From the NCBI GenBank assembly GCA_905234735.1, contig CAJOJA010000001.1, forward strand, positions 1 through 64,000: a stretch of DNA of 64,000 nucleotides, written 5' to 3'. The position numbers and the translations under genes were made by a program. Shown piece after piece: positions 33,229 through 41,457 of the stretch (positions are counted from its first letter, which is position 1; each line of letters starts with the position of its first letter). The stretch comes from an uncultured Bacteroidaceae bacterium. Lineage in GTDB: Bacteria > Bacteroidota > Bacteroidia > Bacteroidales > Bacteroidaceae. The notes below the pieces were generated by a model. It did no database searches and had not been told where the DNA came from. It saw only the letters and a list, made by a program, of their open reading frames with translations.

Positions 33229-36045
33229 TTAGAAGAGAACCTTCTTTCCGTCCACGATATATACACCCTTCTTGACACGGTTTACGCGCTGGCCAGCCAG
33301 GTTGTAGATGGCATCGTTCTCGGTCTCGCTCTTCACGCCCTGGATAGCGGTCTCGATGTCGCCGAAGTAGAAGGCCTTAACGGTAGCTTCAGAAACAGAC
33401 AGGTATGCACGATAGGCACCAATGTTGGGAACTTGGTCGTTCTCATTAATGTCTATTTGATAGAATGCAACCGTGCCATTCTGGTCCTGCAGAACATATT
33501 TGCCATCTATGCTGGCAGCTGTGATTGGGCTGTATACGCCCGTCAGCCAACCTGTTTCATAGCTGTCCTTGGTAGCTGTACCCCAGCCCTTCAGTTCGGT
33601 AGAGACACAACCGTCAGCGGCATACAGAATGTAGGGAACGTTAGCAGCAGGTTCATCCACCTTTACGAGTGTGAGTTTGTTGCCGTCCTTAGCCTCGCAA
33701 GAGTAAGCAACTACGCCACTGGGCAACTCGGGAGTGAAGGGGAAGATGGCCGTAGCATACTTCTGTTCAGCAGGTATGTTGATGGTTACGCTGGCCTGGG
33801 CGGCTTCGGCGATGGTGAAGTTCGCCGTACCACTGGTGTACATACCATTATCCGGATTGTCAGCATTGCGTGCAATCACATTATTGCCATCAGATACATT
33901 CAGCAACTGGAATTGACCATTGGTGCTTGTAGGACTAATTTTGACCCACGAAGCCTTGCTTGCATCATCAGTTGTACGGATTTGAGCATTATTGCCACCG
34001 TAAGTGCTACCCGTGGTGATATAACGTTCTTCACCATCAGCCACGTTGATTGCACTTACCTTATAGGTATTTGCCTCACCGGCTACAGCCGTGAACTTCA
34101 AAGCTTGATTCATGTTTGCATTTGATGGAGTCAGATACTTAACATTATAACCACCCATGTCGGCACGGTCTCCTGCAAGGAATGTAACAGCATTACCATC
34201 CCATGCCTGACCGGCATCAACAATACTCAACCAATAGCGTTTATTAGCATCAGGCTGGTTAAGGGCGGCATTATTGTTGTAGATAGTTGTGGCGGTGGTA
34301 AGAGCAGATGTCAAATCTTTAACATCGTCTACCTTGGTGCCTGCACTCAGTGTGAAAGCCTCAGCATTGGTCTTGGCAGTTGAGTAGGCACTCCAAAGAG
34401 CATCATCTGTCGCTTTAGTATACTGGAATACTTCAGTTCCCACATTGGTGCGTTGGGTCAGTGTAGCAGCTGTCTTGGCATTGTTCAGGGCTACAAGAGC
34501 CTCCATCAAAGCCACATTGTCAGCATCGTCAGTCTGAACGGTAGGATTACAGAAACCTACCCACTGATTTATAGCAGAAGCACTAGCCGTCACGGCAACA
34601 TTCACCGTTGCAGGATCTGCGAGTATGAATTTCACATAGCGCCATTGCCAACCGCAACCCTGAAGATCGTCTCCTTCGTGGTTGGGGTTTTTAGCAAAAC
34701 CTTCAGCATCGTCGGCGTCAAAACTTGTCGCACCGCTCTTGTTTATTCCCAAGCCCGTGTCACCATTGGGGAAATCGTTAACGGTACCAATAGTGGCTTC
34801 ACCGTTCTTCACTGTCAAAGTGAGGACTGCGCTATCACTTGACTTGCGTCCGGCAACTTTGAATACATACTTACCAGCAGGCAACGTCAGATTCTGAGAA
34901 TAACTGCACTCCCAGGAATTATCTCCCCAGCCAACATTTTGCTCGCTATAAGTAGATTGGCTGGTACCATCCCAATGCTGGCTACTTCTGTCAACAGCAT
35001 TAACTGTTGTCCATGCTCCAAGGCTTACGCCATAAGAATAATTAGTAGTAACATAAGTATATTCAGCAACCATAAGGCCTTGTATGTTGCTACTTACAGT
35101 AGCTGCAGTTGAAGAGGATGTTGCAGCATAACTATCTGCAGTTTCATCAGAAAGCCCCAGAGCTTTTGCCCTAGCAATTTCAGCGGCAAGAGCATCGTAT
35201 GCAGCATAATTGCAATTCTCAAACGCAGAAATTGCACTATTCAGATCGGTAATGACAGCCTGATAAGCTTCCTGAGTATCAGCAGCTGGAGAAGCATTAT
35301 TTGCACTCTGAAGTGCAACGCGCTCAGACCCCGTTACATTAGCATAAGTATCATTATTAAGGAGTGAATTGGCAGTTGACTTCAAGGCTTCAATAACAGC
35401 ATCACCATCAACTGTGGCGGTCACACCTTTCAACTGTACGACGTGCCAGTTGGTAGACTTTGATGTCTTTGACATACCGATTTCAATCTGACCGTTACTA
35501 CCCACAACAACATCATTCAGAATCGCCGTAGAAAGACCGGAGCCATTAAAGTTATCTGCATACCAAATAGGGATTTCCTGAGAATAATTGCCCTCAGATG
35601 TGTTCGCATAAAGCACTACACCTGTTTCCGTATCAATAGATTGGCCAGCAGTGTATGTGTCGCTCACGGCTTTTCCTCCAATGGAAGAATCACCAGTAAA
35701 GGCTTCTGAACCAAAACCACGATTAAAAGTAAAAGCTGCAGCACCATAGAGTTCAATCTTATATGTACCAGGAGTAAGTCCCGTTACTGTCGTTTTCATA
35801 ATCGTACCTGTATTGGTGCAGCCACCGTTCCAGTCGCCGCAATAGCTCTCCCATGCCGCAACCGTCAAACCTGAGTTCGTCGTAACTTGAGGAGCGGCCC
35901 ACCCTACTTGGCCTGAAGAACCCGTCCATTGTGTGGTTGCCAAACTATTGAACGAACGCGTCAAGTCCGTCTCCAGCATAATCGCACTTGCGTTACTTAC
36001 CCCCAGTAATAGGGCGAAAGCGGCGAAAAGTAGTTTTCTTTTCAT
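33229..36045 (-). CDS. Large modular secreted protein of the tandem array (938 residues)
   Basis: Signal peptide MKRKLLFAAFALLLGVSNASA, nearly the same as in the 1604-residue paralog. The N-terminal sandwich (about 20-215: GLTPGTYKIELYGAAAF, then IEIGMSKTSKSTNWHVVQLKG) is followed by an Ala-rich helical region. The shared module runs from about 348 to 504 (SQHWDGTSQ, LPAGKYVFKVAGRKS, GWQWRYVKF), then a ricin-like block (YNVKYLTPSNANMNQALKF, GEERYITTG). A beta-rich C-terminal domain (EQKYATAIFPFTPELPSG) and the tail IYNLAGQRVNRVKKGVYIVDGKKVLF (given as two words of the motif) close the chain. It is the shortest array member. It has its own duplicated upstream region and is followed by peptide 3 after 38 bases. 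Exported binding or adhesive role inferred. Confidence 0.85.
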   Translation of the reverse strand: MKRKLLFAAFALLLGVSNASAIMLETDLTRSFNSLATTQWTGSSGQVGWAAPQVTTNSGLTVAAWESYCGDWNGGCTNTGTIMKTTVTGLTPGTYKIELYGAAAFTFNRGFGSEAFTGDSSIGGKAVSDTYTAGQSIDTETGVVLYANTSEGNYSQEIPIWYADNFNGSGLSTAILNDVVVGSNGQIEIGMSKTSKSTNWHVVQLKGVTATVDGDAVIEALKSTANSLLNNDTYANVTGSERVALQSANNASPAADTQEAYQAVITDLNSAISAFENCNYAAYDALAAEIARAKALGLSDETADSYAATSSSTAATVSSNIQGLMVAEYTYVTTNYSYGVSLGAWTTVNAVDRSSQHWDGTSQSTYSEQNVGWGDNSWECSYSQNLTLPAGKYVFKVAGRKSSDSAVLTLTVKNGEATIGTVNDFPNGDTGLGINKSGATSFDADDAEGFAKNPNHEGDDLQGCGWQWRYVKFILADPATVNVAVTASASAINQWVGFCNPTVQTDDADNVALMEALVALNNAKTAATLTQRTNVGTEVFQYTKATDDALWSAYSTAKTNAEAFTLSAGTKVDDVKDLTSALTTATTIYNNNAALNQPDANKRYWLSIVDAGQAWDGNAVTFLAGDRADMGGYNVKYLTPSNANMNQALKFTAVAGEANTYKVSAINVADGEERYITTGSTYGGNNAQIRTTDDASKASWVKISPTSTNGQFQLLNVSDGNNVIARNADNPDNGMYTSGTANFTIAEAAQASVTINIPAEQKYATAIFPFTPELPSGVVAYSCEAKDGNKLTLVKVDEPAANVPYILYAADGCVSTELKGWGTATKDSYETGWLTGVYSPITAASIDGKYVLQDQNGTVAFYQIDINENDQVPNIGAYRAYLSVSEATVKAFYFGDIETAIQGVKSETENDAIYNLAGQRVNRVKKGVYIVDGKKVLF

Positions 36046-36068
36046 TTTTTAGTTTGTTAGTTAATAAA

Positions 36069-36200
36069 TAGGTTATATCTTAAAGTATAAAAGTTCAAGG
36101 GTTTTAAGGGTTTAAAGGTTTGAGATTATGTCCATACGAGCGCAAAGTTACAAATAAGTGGTGGTATCGTGGAGTATTTATGTGTTAAAAAATGCAAAAA
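36069..36200 (-). repeat. Duplicated upstream region of the 938-residue protein gene, with promoter element
   Basis: The second copy of the segment found at 27371-27511. The -7 element TAACTTTG is at 36143-36150 on the minus strand. The stretch from CGCAAAGTTAC to AAAAAATGCAAAA is identical in both copies over about 60 bases, while the leader nearest the gene differs at several positions. The conservation is strongest upstream of the -7 element. Confidence 0.75.
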
Positions 36201-36224
36201 ATAGGAAAATGGACTATAAATATA

Positions 36225-36254
36225 GGGGGGATGTGCCGTGCAGCACATCCCCCC
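36225..36254 (-). terminator. Hairpin after small peptide 4
   Basis: A perfect 12-base stem, GGGGGGATGTGC with GCACATCCCCCC, and loop CGTGCA, placed 38 bases after the peptide 4 stop codon. It takes the place of the GC-rich repeat found after peptides 1-3 but has an unrelated sequence. On the minus strand it is followed by TATATTTATAG, so it is a likely terminator. Confidence 0.7.
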
Positions 36255-36292
36255 CCTGAATGGATGATTGTCAGATCTTACTCCCAGTTACC

Positions 36293-36466
36293 CTAGAAGA
36301 GCAAGAACTCTTCTTTGGTATCTGCAATTGTTGGGATATTATCATCTGTTCCCAAATTGAGATCCAAGGTATCACCGCCGATGCTGGTTATGCTGGCAGC
36401 AATCACATTCTCGGGATCCATTTCCGTCTCGATAGTAAGCGCGGGGCTGATATATGTCTTTTTCAT
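36293..36466 (-). CDS. Small MKK-Y--P peptide 4 (57 residues)
   Basis: A 57-residue peptide: MKKTYISPALTIETEMDPEN, VIAASITSIGGDTLDLNLG, ending TKEEFLLF. It shares the MKK-Y--P opening and an acidic body, with an Ala-Ala-Ser word in the position of LALS in peptides 2 and 3. The second half is unlike the others. The start at 36466 gives the MKKTY opening; an upstream ATG adds four residues. It lies 40 bases after the 1255-residue protein's stop. Function unknown. Confidence 0.8.
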   Translation of the reverse strand: MKKTYISPALTIETEMDPENVIAASITSIGGDTLDLNLGTDDNIPTIADTKEEFLLF

Positions 36467-36506
36467 TGTCTTTATCAATTAAGAATTAATAATTAAGAGA
36501 GAAGAG

Positions 36507-39500
36507 TTAGAAGAGAACCTTCTTTCCGTTGACGATATAGATGCCCTTCTTGGCACGGCTTACGCGCTGACCAGCGAGGTTGAAGATAGCACCGTTCTCA
36601 GCCTCTACACCGTTGATGGCATTGATGCTGGTTGCAACACCGTCGATGAACAGCTTAACAGTAGCCTCACCACCTGTCTTATCCTTCATATAAGCACGGA
36701 AGCCCTTGATCTTGGTAGCACCTGCACTCTGGTAAACAGCGTCATTACCGATGAACCAGTCACCTTCTGCGATAGTAACCTCACCACCGTAGTTACCTAC
36801 GAAGTCGAAGTTTGCGCCTTCGGCCTTGGCCTCACCTGTCTTAACGATCACGTTGCTGGCAACAATCTGAGATGTGGCAGCGGTAGCCTTAACAAGAACA
36901 GGAACATTAGCTTCGATGGTCTGTTCAGCCTTTGTGTTGAACTCAACAGTAGCATCGTCAGCATCTGCGCTATTCTCGCTGAAAGTATAAACAACAGCAC
37001 CTTCACCGAAGAATTCCTTCACCTGATTTGATGTGAGGTCGAAGGGCAGAGCAATGGTGTTGAAGCCAACCTTGGTAGTGCGAGCCATTGTCACGTTAGC
37101 ACCCTCGATGTCAGCCAGGGCAGAGAATGCAGTAGCCTCGTCCATAGTTACGTTGATGCTCTGACCATAGAAGTAGAGACGGAAGTTATCGAACAGAGTC
37201 CAAGTGCCAGCGGCAGTCTTCTTTTCAGCCTTGAAGCCAAACTTGAGAGTTCCGTCAACAGCTGTGAGAATGCTGTTGTCATAGTGACCAGCAGCAAACC
37301 ACACCTCAGCACCTTCCATTGAGTTGGGGATATACTTGTAAGCACCCTCTGCACCTACTTGGCTATCATCGGGATAATCGCCTTCGTTCTCCCAATAAAT
37401 GGCGGCGTTCTGAGCTTCAGCAGCGATGTGCTTTACAGAAGTCTCACCGTCATTGATGTAAACAACAGCATCTGTGCTGGTGTTACCAGCCATATAAGCA
37501 TTGTATGCAGGACCTGCATTACCTGGACGCTGGAAAGCCTGTACCTTCAGCTCATAGTTACCCTTAGGCATATCCGTGAGCGTCTGGTAGAAGTCGAAGC
37601 TATTGTTATCAAAGAACTCATTGCTGTGACATCTTGTATTGGCATTACCACCATCGAACGTGCGTGTCCAACCATTGATATTGTTGTCGTCGAAGTTAGG
37701 ATTAGCAATCAGGAAGGTGATATCGAAGGGATGTGCACCATCGCTGCGTACACCGGCAAGGAAGGTCAAGCCAGCAGCCTTCACGGCATCAGTCAGCTCT
37801 TCAACTTCAGCAACAGTAGACGCAGCATCGGCAGCGAGAGCGGCAGCACCTAGTGCGGTGGTGAACGTGGTTGTTGCGCCATCTACGGTTTCAGTATAGC
37901 CTTCTATATCCTTCAGGGCGGCAACTGTTACTCCATATTGTTTAAATTCTGCGAGAGCAGCAGTGACAGCCAATGCATTGCTTGTTGCGGCCTGGATGGC
38001 AGAAATAGCAGCTGCGTATTCCTTACTTGTGCTCCATTCCTTATTGTAAGTCTCAAGTGCAGCATTCAAAGCATTCTTTGCACCAGTGTTCAGTGTGTTC
38101 TGATCGATAGCTTCGGCTTCAGCCACTGCATTCGCAAGATTAGTTGCATAAGGAGCAAGGTCAATGCCATAGAACTTCACGGTGAAGTTGTCAGCACACA
38201 TCCAGTTACAATTTGCGCTTACTGTGCGAAGACCAAAAATCACATCGCCTTCACCTGTGTTCAGGAACTCAGTGGAGAAATGCTGAGGCAGGCCATTCTT
38301 GGTGGACATATCAGTCTTGTAATCCACACCATCAGCGGTGATGTAGAGCTGAGCGCCTGTAATGACACGAGAGTCATCACTCTGCCAAGTTGCGATAGCA
38401 TCGGCTTCGAGCACATACTTACCTTCGGGAAGACCTTTAACGGTCTGACGGAGATAACCATCACCCAGTGTTGCACCAGGTCTCCAAACTTCAATAAACT
38501 TGCTAATGACTACACCACCATTGCTGTAAGAAGCTCCTTGATAACCAATGTTATTAGCTTGTTGCCCAGATACGTAGTTTGTTTCCCAACCGTTGATGTT
38601 ACCCGCAGAGAAGTCTGCATTAACAAGGAAGAAGTCCGTGATTTCAAAGAAACCGTTGTCGGAGAAGGTAATCTTGCCCATGAAAGTTTGCAATGCAGAA
38701 GGCAGGTTAGCCGCTTCAATGGCAGCAGTGATACCTTCTGCTGTTGTTTCTGCATCAATCGTAGCCAGTACAGCAAGGAACTCTGCCTTTGCTCCATCTA
38801 CCTTCTCGCTGTAGTTCGTCTGGTTGTAAAGAGCATAGAACTTAGCGGCCGGTGCGAATGGACTCACAAGAGCTTCAGCAGCAGTTGTAGCTGCAGTGAT
38901 GGCATTTGTAGCGGCTTCATACTCAGTTACGGTCGTATAAGCTTTGTTGTTCTCACTAATAGTAGTCTGCAAATCTGCATATACGCCTGCCGGAATTGTG
39001 AATTCTGCAATCGCGTTGGCAGCCTCGACAGCAGCAGCAAGATTAGCCTTAGCCAAGTTGATGGGGTCACCATAATAAGTCAGAGAGAAAGAACGCCAGC
39101 ACATCCAGTAGTCGCTAGTAGCATCATCGGCAATCAGACCGATTTCCAATGACTCAGCTGCTGCATCCAAGGTGAAATTCAAATTATTTCTACCATTGGT
39201 CTCGTTTGCAGCAATCCAACTACTACCGCCATTACGGTCATTTACACTTCCGCAACCTACCAGGTTTACGGTATTCTCACCAGCATAAAGAGTAGCGTTC
39301 ATGTTGTCGCGGGTATAGGCAATCGCAGTGAGCTTGTAGGCACCCTTCGGTAGGTTCTTGAGGGTTTGCGAAGTGGTACCTGCAGAGACGTTCCAATACT
39401 CATAGAGTTGGTTCTGTAGACTTGGATCTCCTGAATTTGTCCAACCAGTGAGATTACCACTGATACCAGGAGCAGGATTGGTAATCCAAGCGTTGGTGAT

Positions 39501-40274
39501 GTCCAAGCCACCTCCAATGGTAACGGACTCTAGGAATGTGTTGCCTGCAGCCTTCAGGTCAGCGATGGCTTCGTTTACTTCTTCCGCAGATGTAGCGGCC
39601 CCAACCTTTGCATCAGCAGCCTCAAGTGCTGTGTTGAAAGTTGTCTTTGCTTCGTCAGCATTCGAGATAGCGTCAGATTCTGTCCATGCAACAATTGTGG
39701 TTCTAACGGCGTTGTAATCCTTTTTAGCAGCCTTGACTACATATTCAGCATAAATAGCTTCAGTCTGTGATTCCGCAACAAGTTGCCATTTTGCATAAGC
39801 AGAACCGCCATTGTCAGCAGGACCGACAATCGTATTCTCGCCACTTGCCACCATGTAATTATTCTGTCCACCTTCATGCTCGCCTGCAGAATAGATTGTG
39901 TAGATAGGGCCATGGTCGTTGCTGCCAACATTGGTAAAGCCCCAAAGAGAATTCTTGTTGCTCCGAGCTTGGTCTGTATAGATGGTTCCACCAGCCAAGC
40001 ACTCTACACCGTACCCGCTGACACCTACGTTAGTGACCATCTTGTAATATTCATCCCCCTGTAAAGTAACTTTAAGAGCTCCACTTGCAGACCCATTGGT
40101 GGTAATACTGGCTTGGGTACCCCAGCCGTTTCCTTTTGTAAAATACTCACCTGTTTCGACGTTGAGAAGGTAATACTCACCTTCTGCAACCTCGGAAGCA
40201 GTCCACGTCTGAGCGTGCACACCCATCGTGACCATAGCCGCAATAGCGGCCAAGAAGAGTTTGATTTTCTTCAT
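36507..40274 (-). CDS. Large modular secreted protein of the tandem array (1255 residues)
   Basis: Signal peptide MKKIKLFLAAIAAMVTMGVHAQ. Residues about 25-165 look like a ricin-type module (EYYLLNVETGEYFTKGNGWG, then a W-L block). Three sandwich modules follow, each with an N-P-F or WITNP opening and a LPKGAYKL, LPEGKYVLEA or MPKGNYELKVQA strand (about 255-400, 555-715 and 850-1030). Ala-rich FIVAR-like helical linkers separate them (AVAEAEAIDQNTLNTGAKNA). The C-terminal domain (GFNTIALPFDLTSNQVKEFFG, ANVPVLVKA, then GDWFIGNDAVYQS) matches that of the 1210-residue protein, as does the tail IFNLAGQRV then KGIYIVNGKKVLF. It is first in transcription order in the array. Its leader is partly duplicated 440 bases upstream. 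Peptide 4 follows after 40 bases. Confidence 0.85.
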   Translation of the reverse strand: MKKIKLFLAAIAAMVTMGVHAQTWTASEVAEGEYYLLNVETGEYFTKGNGWGTQASITTNGSASGALKVTLQGDEYYKMVTNVGVSGYGVECLAGGTIYTDQARSNKNSLWGFTNVGSNDHGPIYTIYSAGEHEGGQNNYMVASGENTIVGPADNGGSAYAKWQLVAESQTEAIYAEYVVKAAKKDYNAVRTTIVAWTESDAISNADEAKTTFNTALEAADAKVGAATSAEEVNEAIADLKAAGNTFLESVTIGGGLDITNAWITNPAPGISGNLTGWTNSGDPSLQNQLYEYWNVSAGTTSQTLKNLPKGAYKLTAIAYTRDNMNATLYAGENTVNLVGCGSVNDRNGGSSWIAANETNGRNNLNFTLDAAAESLEIGLIADDATSDYWMCWRSFSLTYYGDPINLAKANLAAAVEAANAIAEFTIPAGVYADLQTTISENNKAYTTVTEYEAATNAITAATTAAEALVSPFAPAAKFYALYNQTNYSEKVDGAKAEFLAVLATIDAETTAEGITAAIEAANLPSALQTFMGKITFSDNGFFEITDFFLVNADFSAGNINGWETNYVSGQQANNIGYQGASYSNGGVVISKFIEVWRPGATLGDGYLRQTVKGLPEGKYVLEADAIATWQSDDSRVITGAQLYITADGVDYKTDMSTKNGLPQHFSTEFLNTGEGDVIFGLRTVSANCNWMCADNFTVKFYGIDLAPYATNLANAVAEAEAIDQNTLNTGAKNALNAALETYNKEWSTSKEYAAAISAIQAATSNALAVTAALAEFKQYGVTVAALKDIEGYTETVDGATTTFTTALGAAALAADAASTVAEVEELTDAVKAAGLTFLAGVRSDGAHPFDITFLIANPNFDDNNINGWTRTFDGGNANTRCHSNEFFDNNSFDFYQTLTDMPKGNYELKVQAFQRPGNAGPAYNAYMAGNTSTDAVVYINDGETSVKHIAAEAQNAAIYWENEGDYPDDSQVGAEGAYKYIPNSMEGAEVWFAAGHYDNSILTAVDGTLKFGFKAEKKTAAGTWTLFDNFRLYFYGQSINVTMDEATAFSALADIEGANVTMARTTKVGFNTIALPFDLTSNQVKEFFGEGAVVYTFSENSADADDATVEFNTKAEQTIEANVPVLVKATAATSQIVASNVIVKTGEAKAEGANFDFVGNYGGEVTIAEGDWFIGNDAVYQSAGATKIKGFRAYMKDKTGGEATVKLFIDGVATSINAINGVEAENGAIFNLAGQRVSRAKKGIYIVNGKKVLF

Positions 40275-40343
40275 TTGATTTGTTAATTAAGTTAATAAAA
40301 AGGTTAATTAAAATAGGTTAAATGTTTTCTATCTCTTGTAGCG

Positions 40344-40586
40344 TTAAGCCTGTGTATTGAAGCATCTGCAGCTTCGCGTTGTGCAATAGGGATCAAAAAT
40401 AGAGCACCTGTCGTCGTATCCGTCCCCCAGATTCTCATTGTTTAAGTAGTGTATGTCGTCTATCTTCTCGCTTCCGGCATCCAACAGGGCATTGAGAAAG
40501 CTGATGAGCAGGTCCTTGTTCATCTCTGTGCCAAACAACTTCTTGAAACCGAAGTCGGTATATGGGTTGATATAACGTTCCGTCAT
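40344..40586 (-). pseudogene. Truncated Rpn / PD-(D/E)XK nuclease family protein
   Basis: The ATG at 40586 opens MTERYINPYTDFGFKKLFGT, the standard beginning of Bacteroidales Rpn-type recombination-promoting nucleases (PD-(D/E)XK nuclease family transposases). It continues with DLLISFLNALLDAG and IDDIHYLNNENLGDGYDDR. A complete protein is about 280-300 residues. Here the frame turns at CSIFDP into unrelated sequence and stops after 80 residues, before the nuclease active-site region. It is a 5' fragment left by deletion or recombination, lodged between the tandem array and the giant gene operon. Confidence 0.75.
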
Positions 40587-40673
40587 GGACGCAATGATAC
40601 ACATTTCGGGGTCAAATATAGGAACAATTTTTGTATTAGCCAAATAATCTACCCTTTTTTATTTCGAACCTCC

Positions 40674-40753
40674 TCATTTTGCCACCATAGCGGCCAAGAA
40701 GAGTTCGATTTTCTTCATTTGACTTGTTAATTAAGTTAATAAAAAGGTTAATT
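40674..40753 (-). pseudogene. Remnant of an array-gene leader and signal peptide
   Basis: On the minus strand, 40753 to about 40690 repeats the leader and first codons of the 1255-residue protein gene (40310 to about 40240). The shared words are AATTAACCTTTTTATTAAC and the start of MKKIKLFLAA. In this copy the frame reads MKKIELFLAAMVAK and stops after 14 codons, with the rest of the gene gone. It shows that at least one more array member, or a duplicated 5' end, once lay here. Confidence 0.75.
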
Positions 40754-40791
40754 GAGACTATTTCCTCGTCATATTCTTTGCCCTGGTATGT

Positions 40792-40938
40792 TTATTCGTC
40801 CTCCCAGTTCTCTTGGATAGCCTCTCCATAGCTGCTGCGCGAAACCTCCGCACCCTGAACCGGACTGGCTAGCAGGGGGCCACGCTGTTTTACTTCCACC
40901 GTCTTCGTGGAAGGTTGCTGATAGTGTTTCTTTTTCAT
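40792..40938 (-). CDS. Small MKK-Y--P-like peptide 5 (48 residues)
   Basis: A 48-residue peptide, MKKKHYQQPSTKTVEVKQRG, PLLASPVQGAEVS, ending AIQENWEDE. It has the same layout as peptides 1-4: MKKK opening with Y and P, an L-LAS word near the middle, and an acidic end with Trp. It starts five bases after the stop of the 166-residue lipoprotein, so it is the last gene of the operon led by the giant protein gene. Sequence identity to the others is low outside the ends. Function unknown. Confidence 0.7.
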   Translation of the reverse strand: MKKKHYQQPSTKTVEVKQRGPLLASPVQGAEVSRSSYGEAIQENWEDE

Positions 40939-40943
40939 CTCTC

Positions 40944-41444
40944 TTATTTTACAAATTCCGGTTTATAGATAGCGGTTGTGCCTGTGGGGGAAACGGTGGC
41001 GTCGAACGTGGTCCATTCCGTGGTGAAGATGCGGTGCAGACGGTCGCAGTAGTACGACAGGCTGACGCTGACGCCGTCTTCGTTCGAGGCCACAATCAGG
41101 GGGAAGAGCCACTGGCCGTTGACCTGCTGCGGCGAGGCTACCCCCCGGCAGGCGCCGCCGATGGTGGCAAACATCAGGTCGGCCTGCGAGGCATAGCTCT
41201 GCAGGGTATCCTGCAACTGCACCTCCACACACATGACCAGTTCGTAGAAGTTGAAGTCGATGCTGTCTGGCCACGTGGGGCGTGCGTCCGACCCACTTTC
41301 AATCTGCATCAGCACGGGTTCGTCGTCGCTACCGCAGGCCGACAGGAGACTGGCCCCCATCCCTCCGCAAAGGAGGGTGGCCAAGATGCTACATAGCCCA
41401 AACCATCGGGATAGCACTCTTCTGCTTAACATGTTCCTATTCAT
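40944..41444 (-). CDS. Lipoprotein of unknown function next to the giant protein
   Basis: A 166-residue protein with a lipoprotein signal: a long hydrophobic stretch and lipobox ASLLSAC, with Cys37 as lipid site and GSDDEP after it, acidic residues that often mark surface exposure in Bacteroidota. The mature part (about 130 residues) is beta-rich with two further Cys, in the words ELVMCVEVQ and GGACRG. No family is recognised. It lies 13 bases after the giant gene and 5 bases before peptide 5, so the three are one operon. Placement suggests a membrane anchor or assembly partner for the giant protein. Confidence 0.75.
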   Translation of the reverse strand: MNRNMLSRRVLSRWFGLCSILATLLCGGMGASLLSACGSDDEPVLMQIESGSDARPTWPDSIDFNFYELVMCVEVQLQDTLQSYASQADLMFATIGGACRGVASPQQVNGQWLFPLIVASNEDGVSVSLSYYCDRLHRIFTTEWTTFDATVSPTGTTAIYKPEFVK

Positions 41445-41457
41445 AATTCTTTATACA

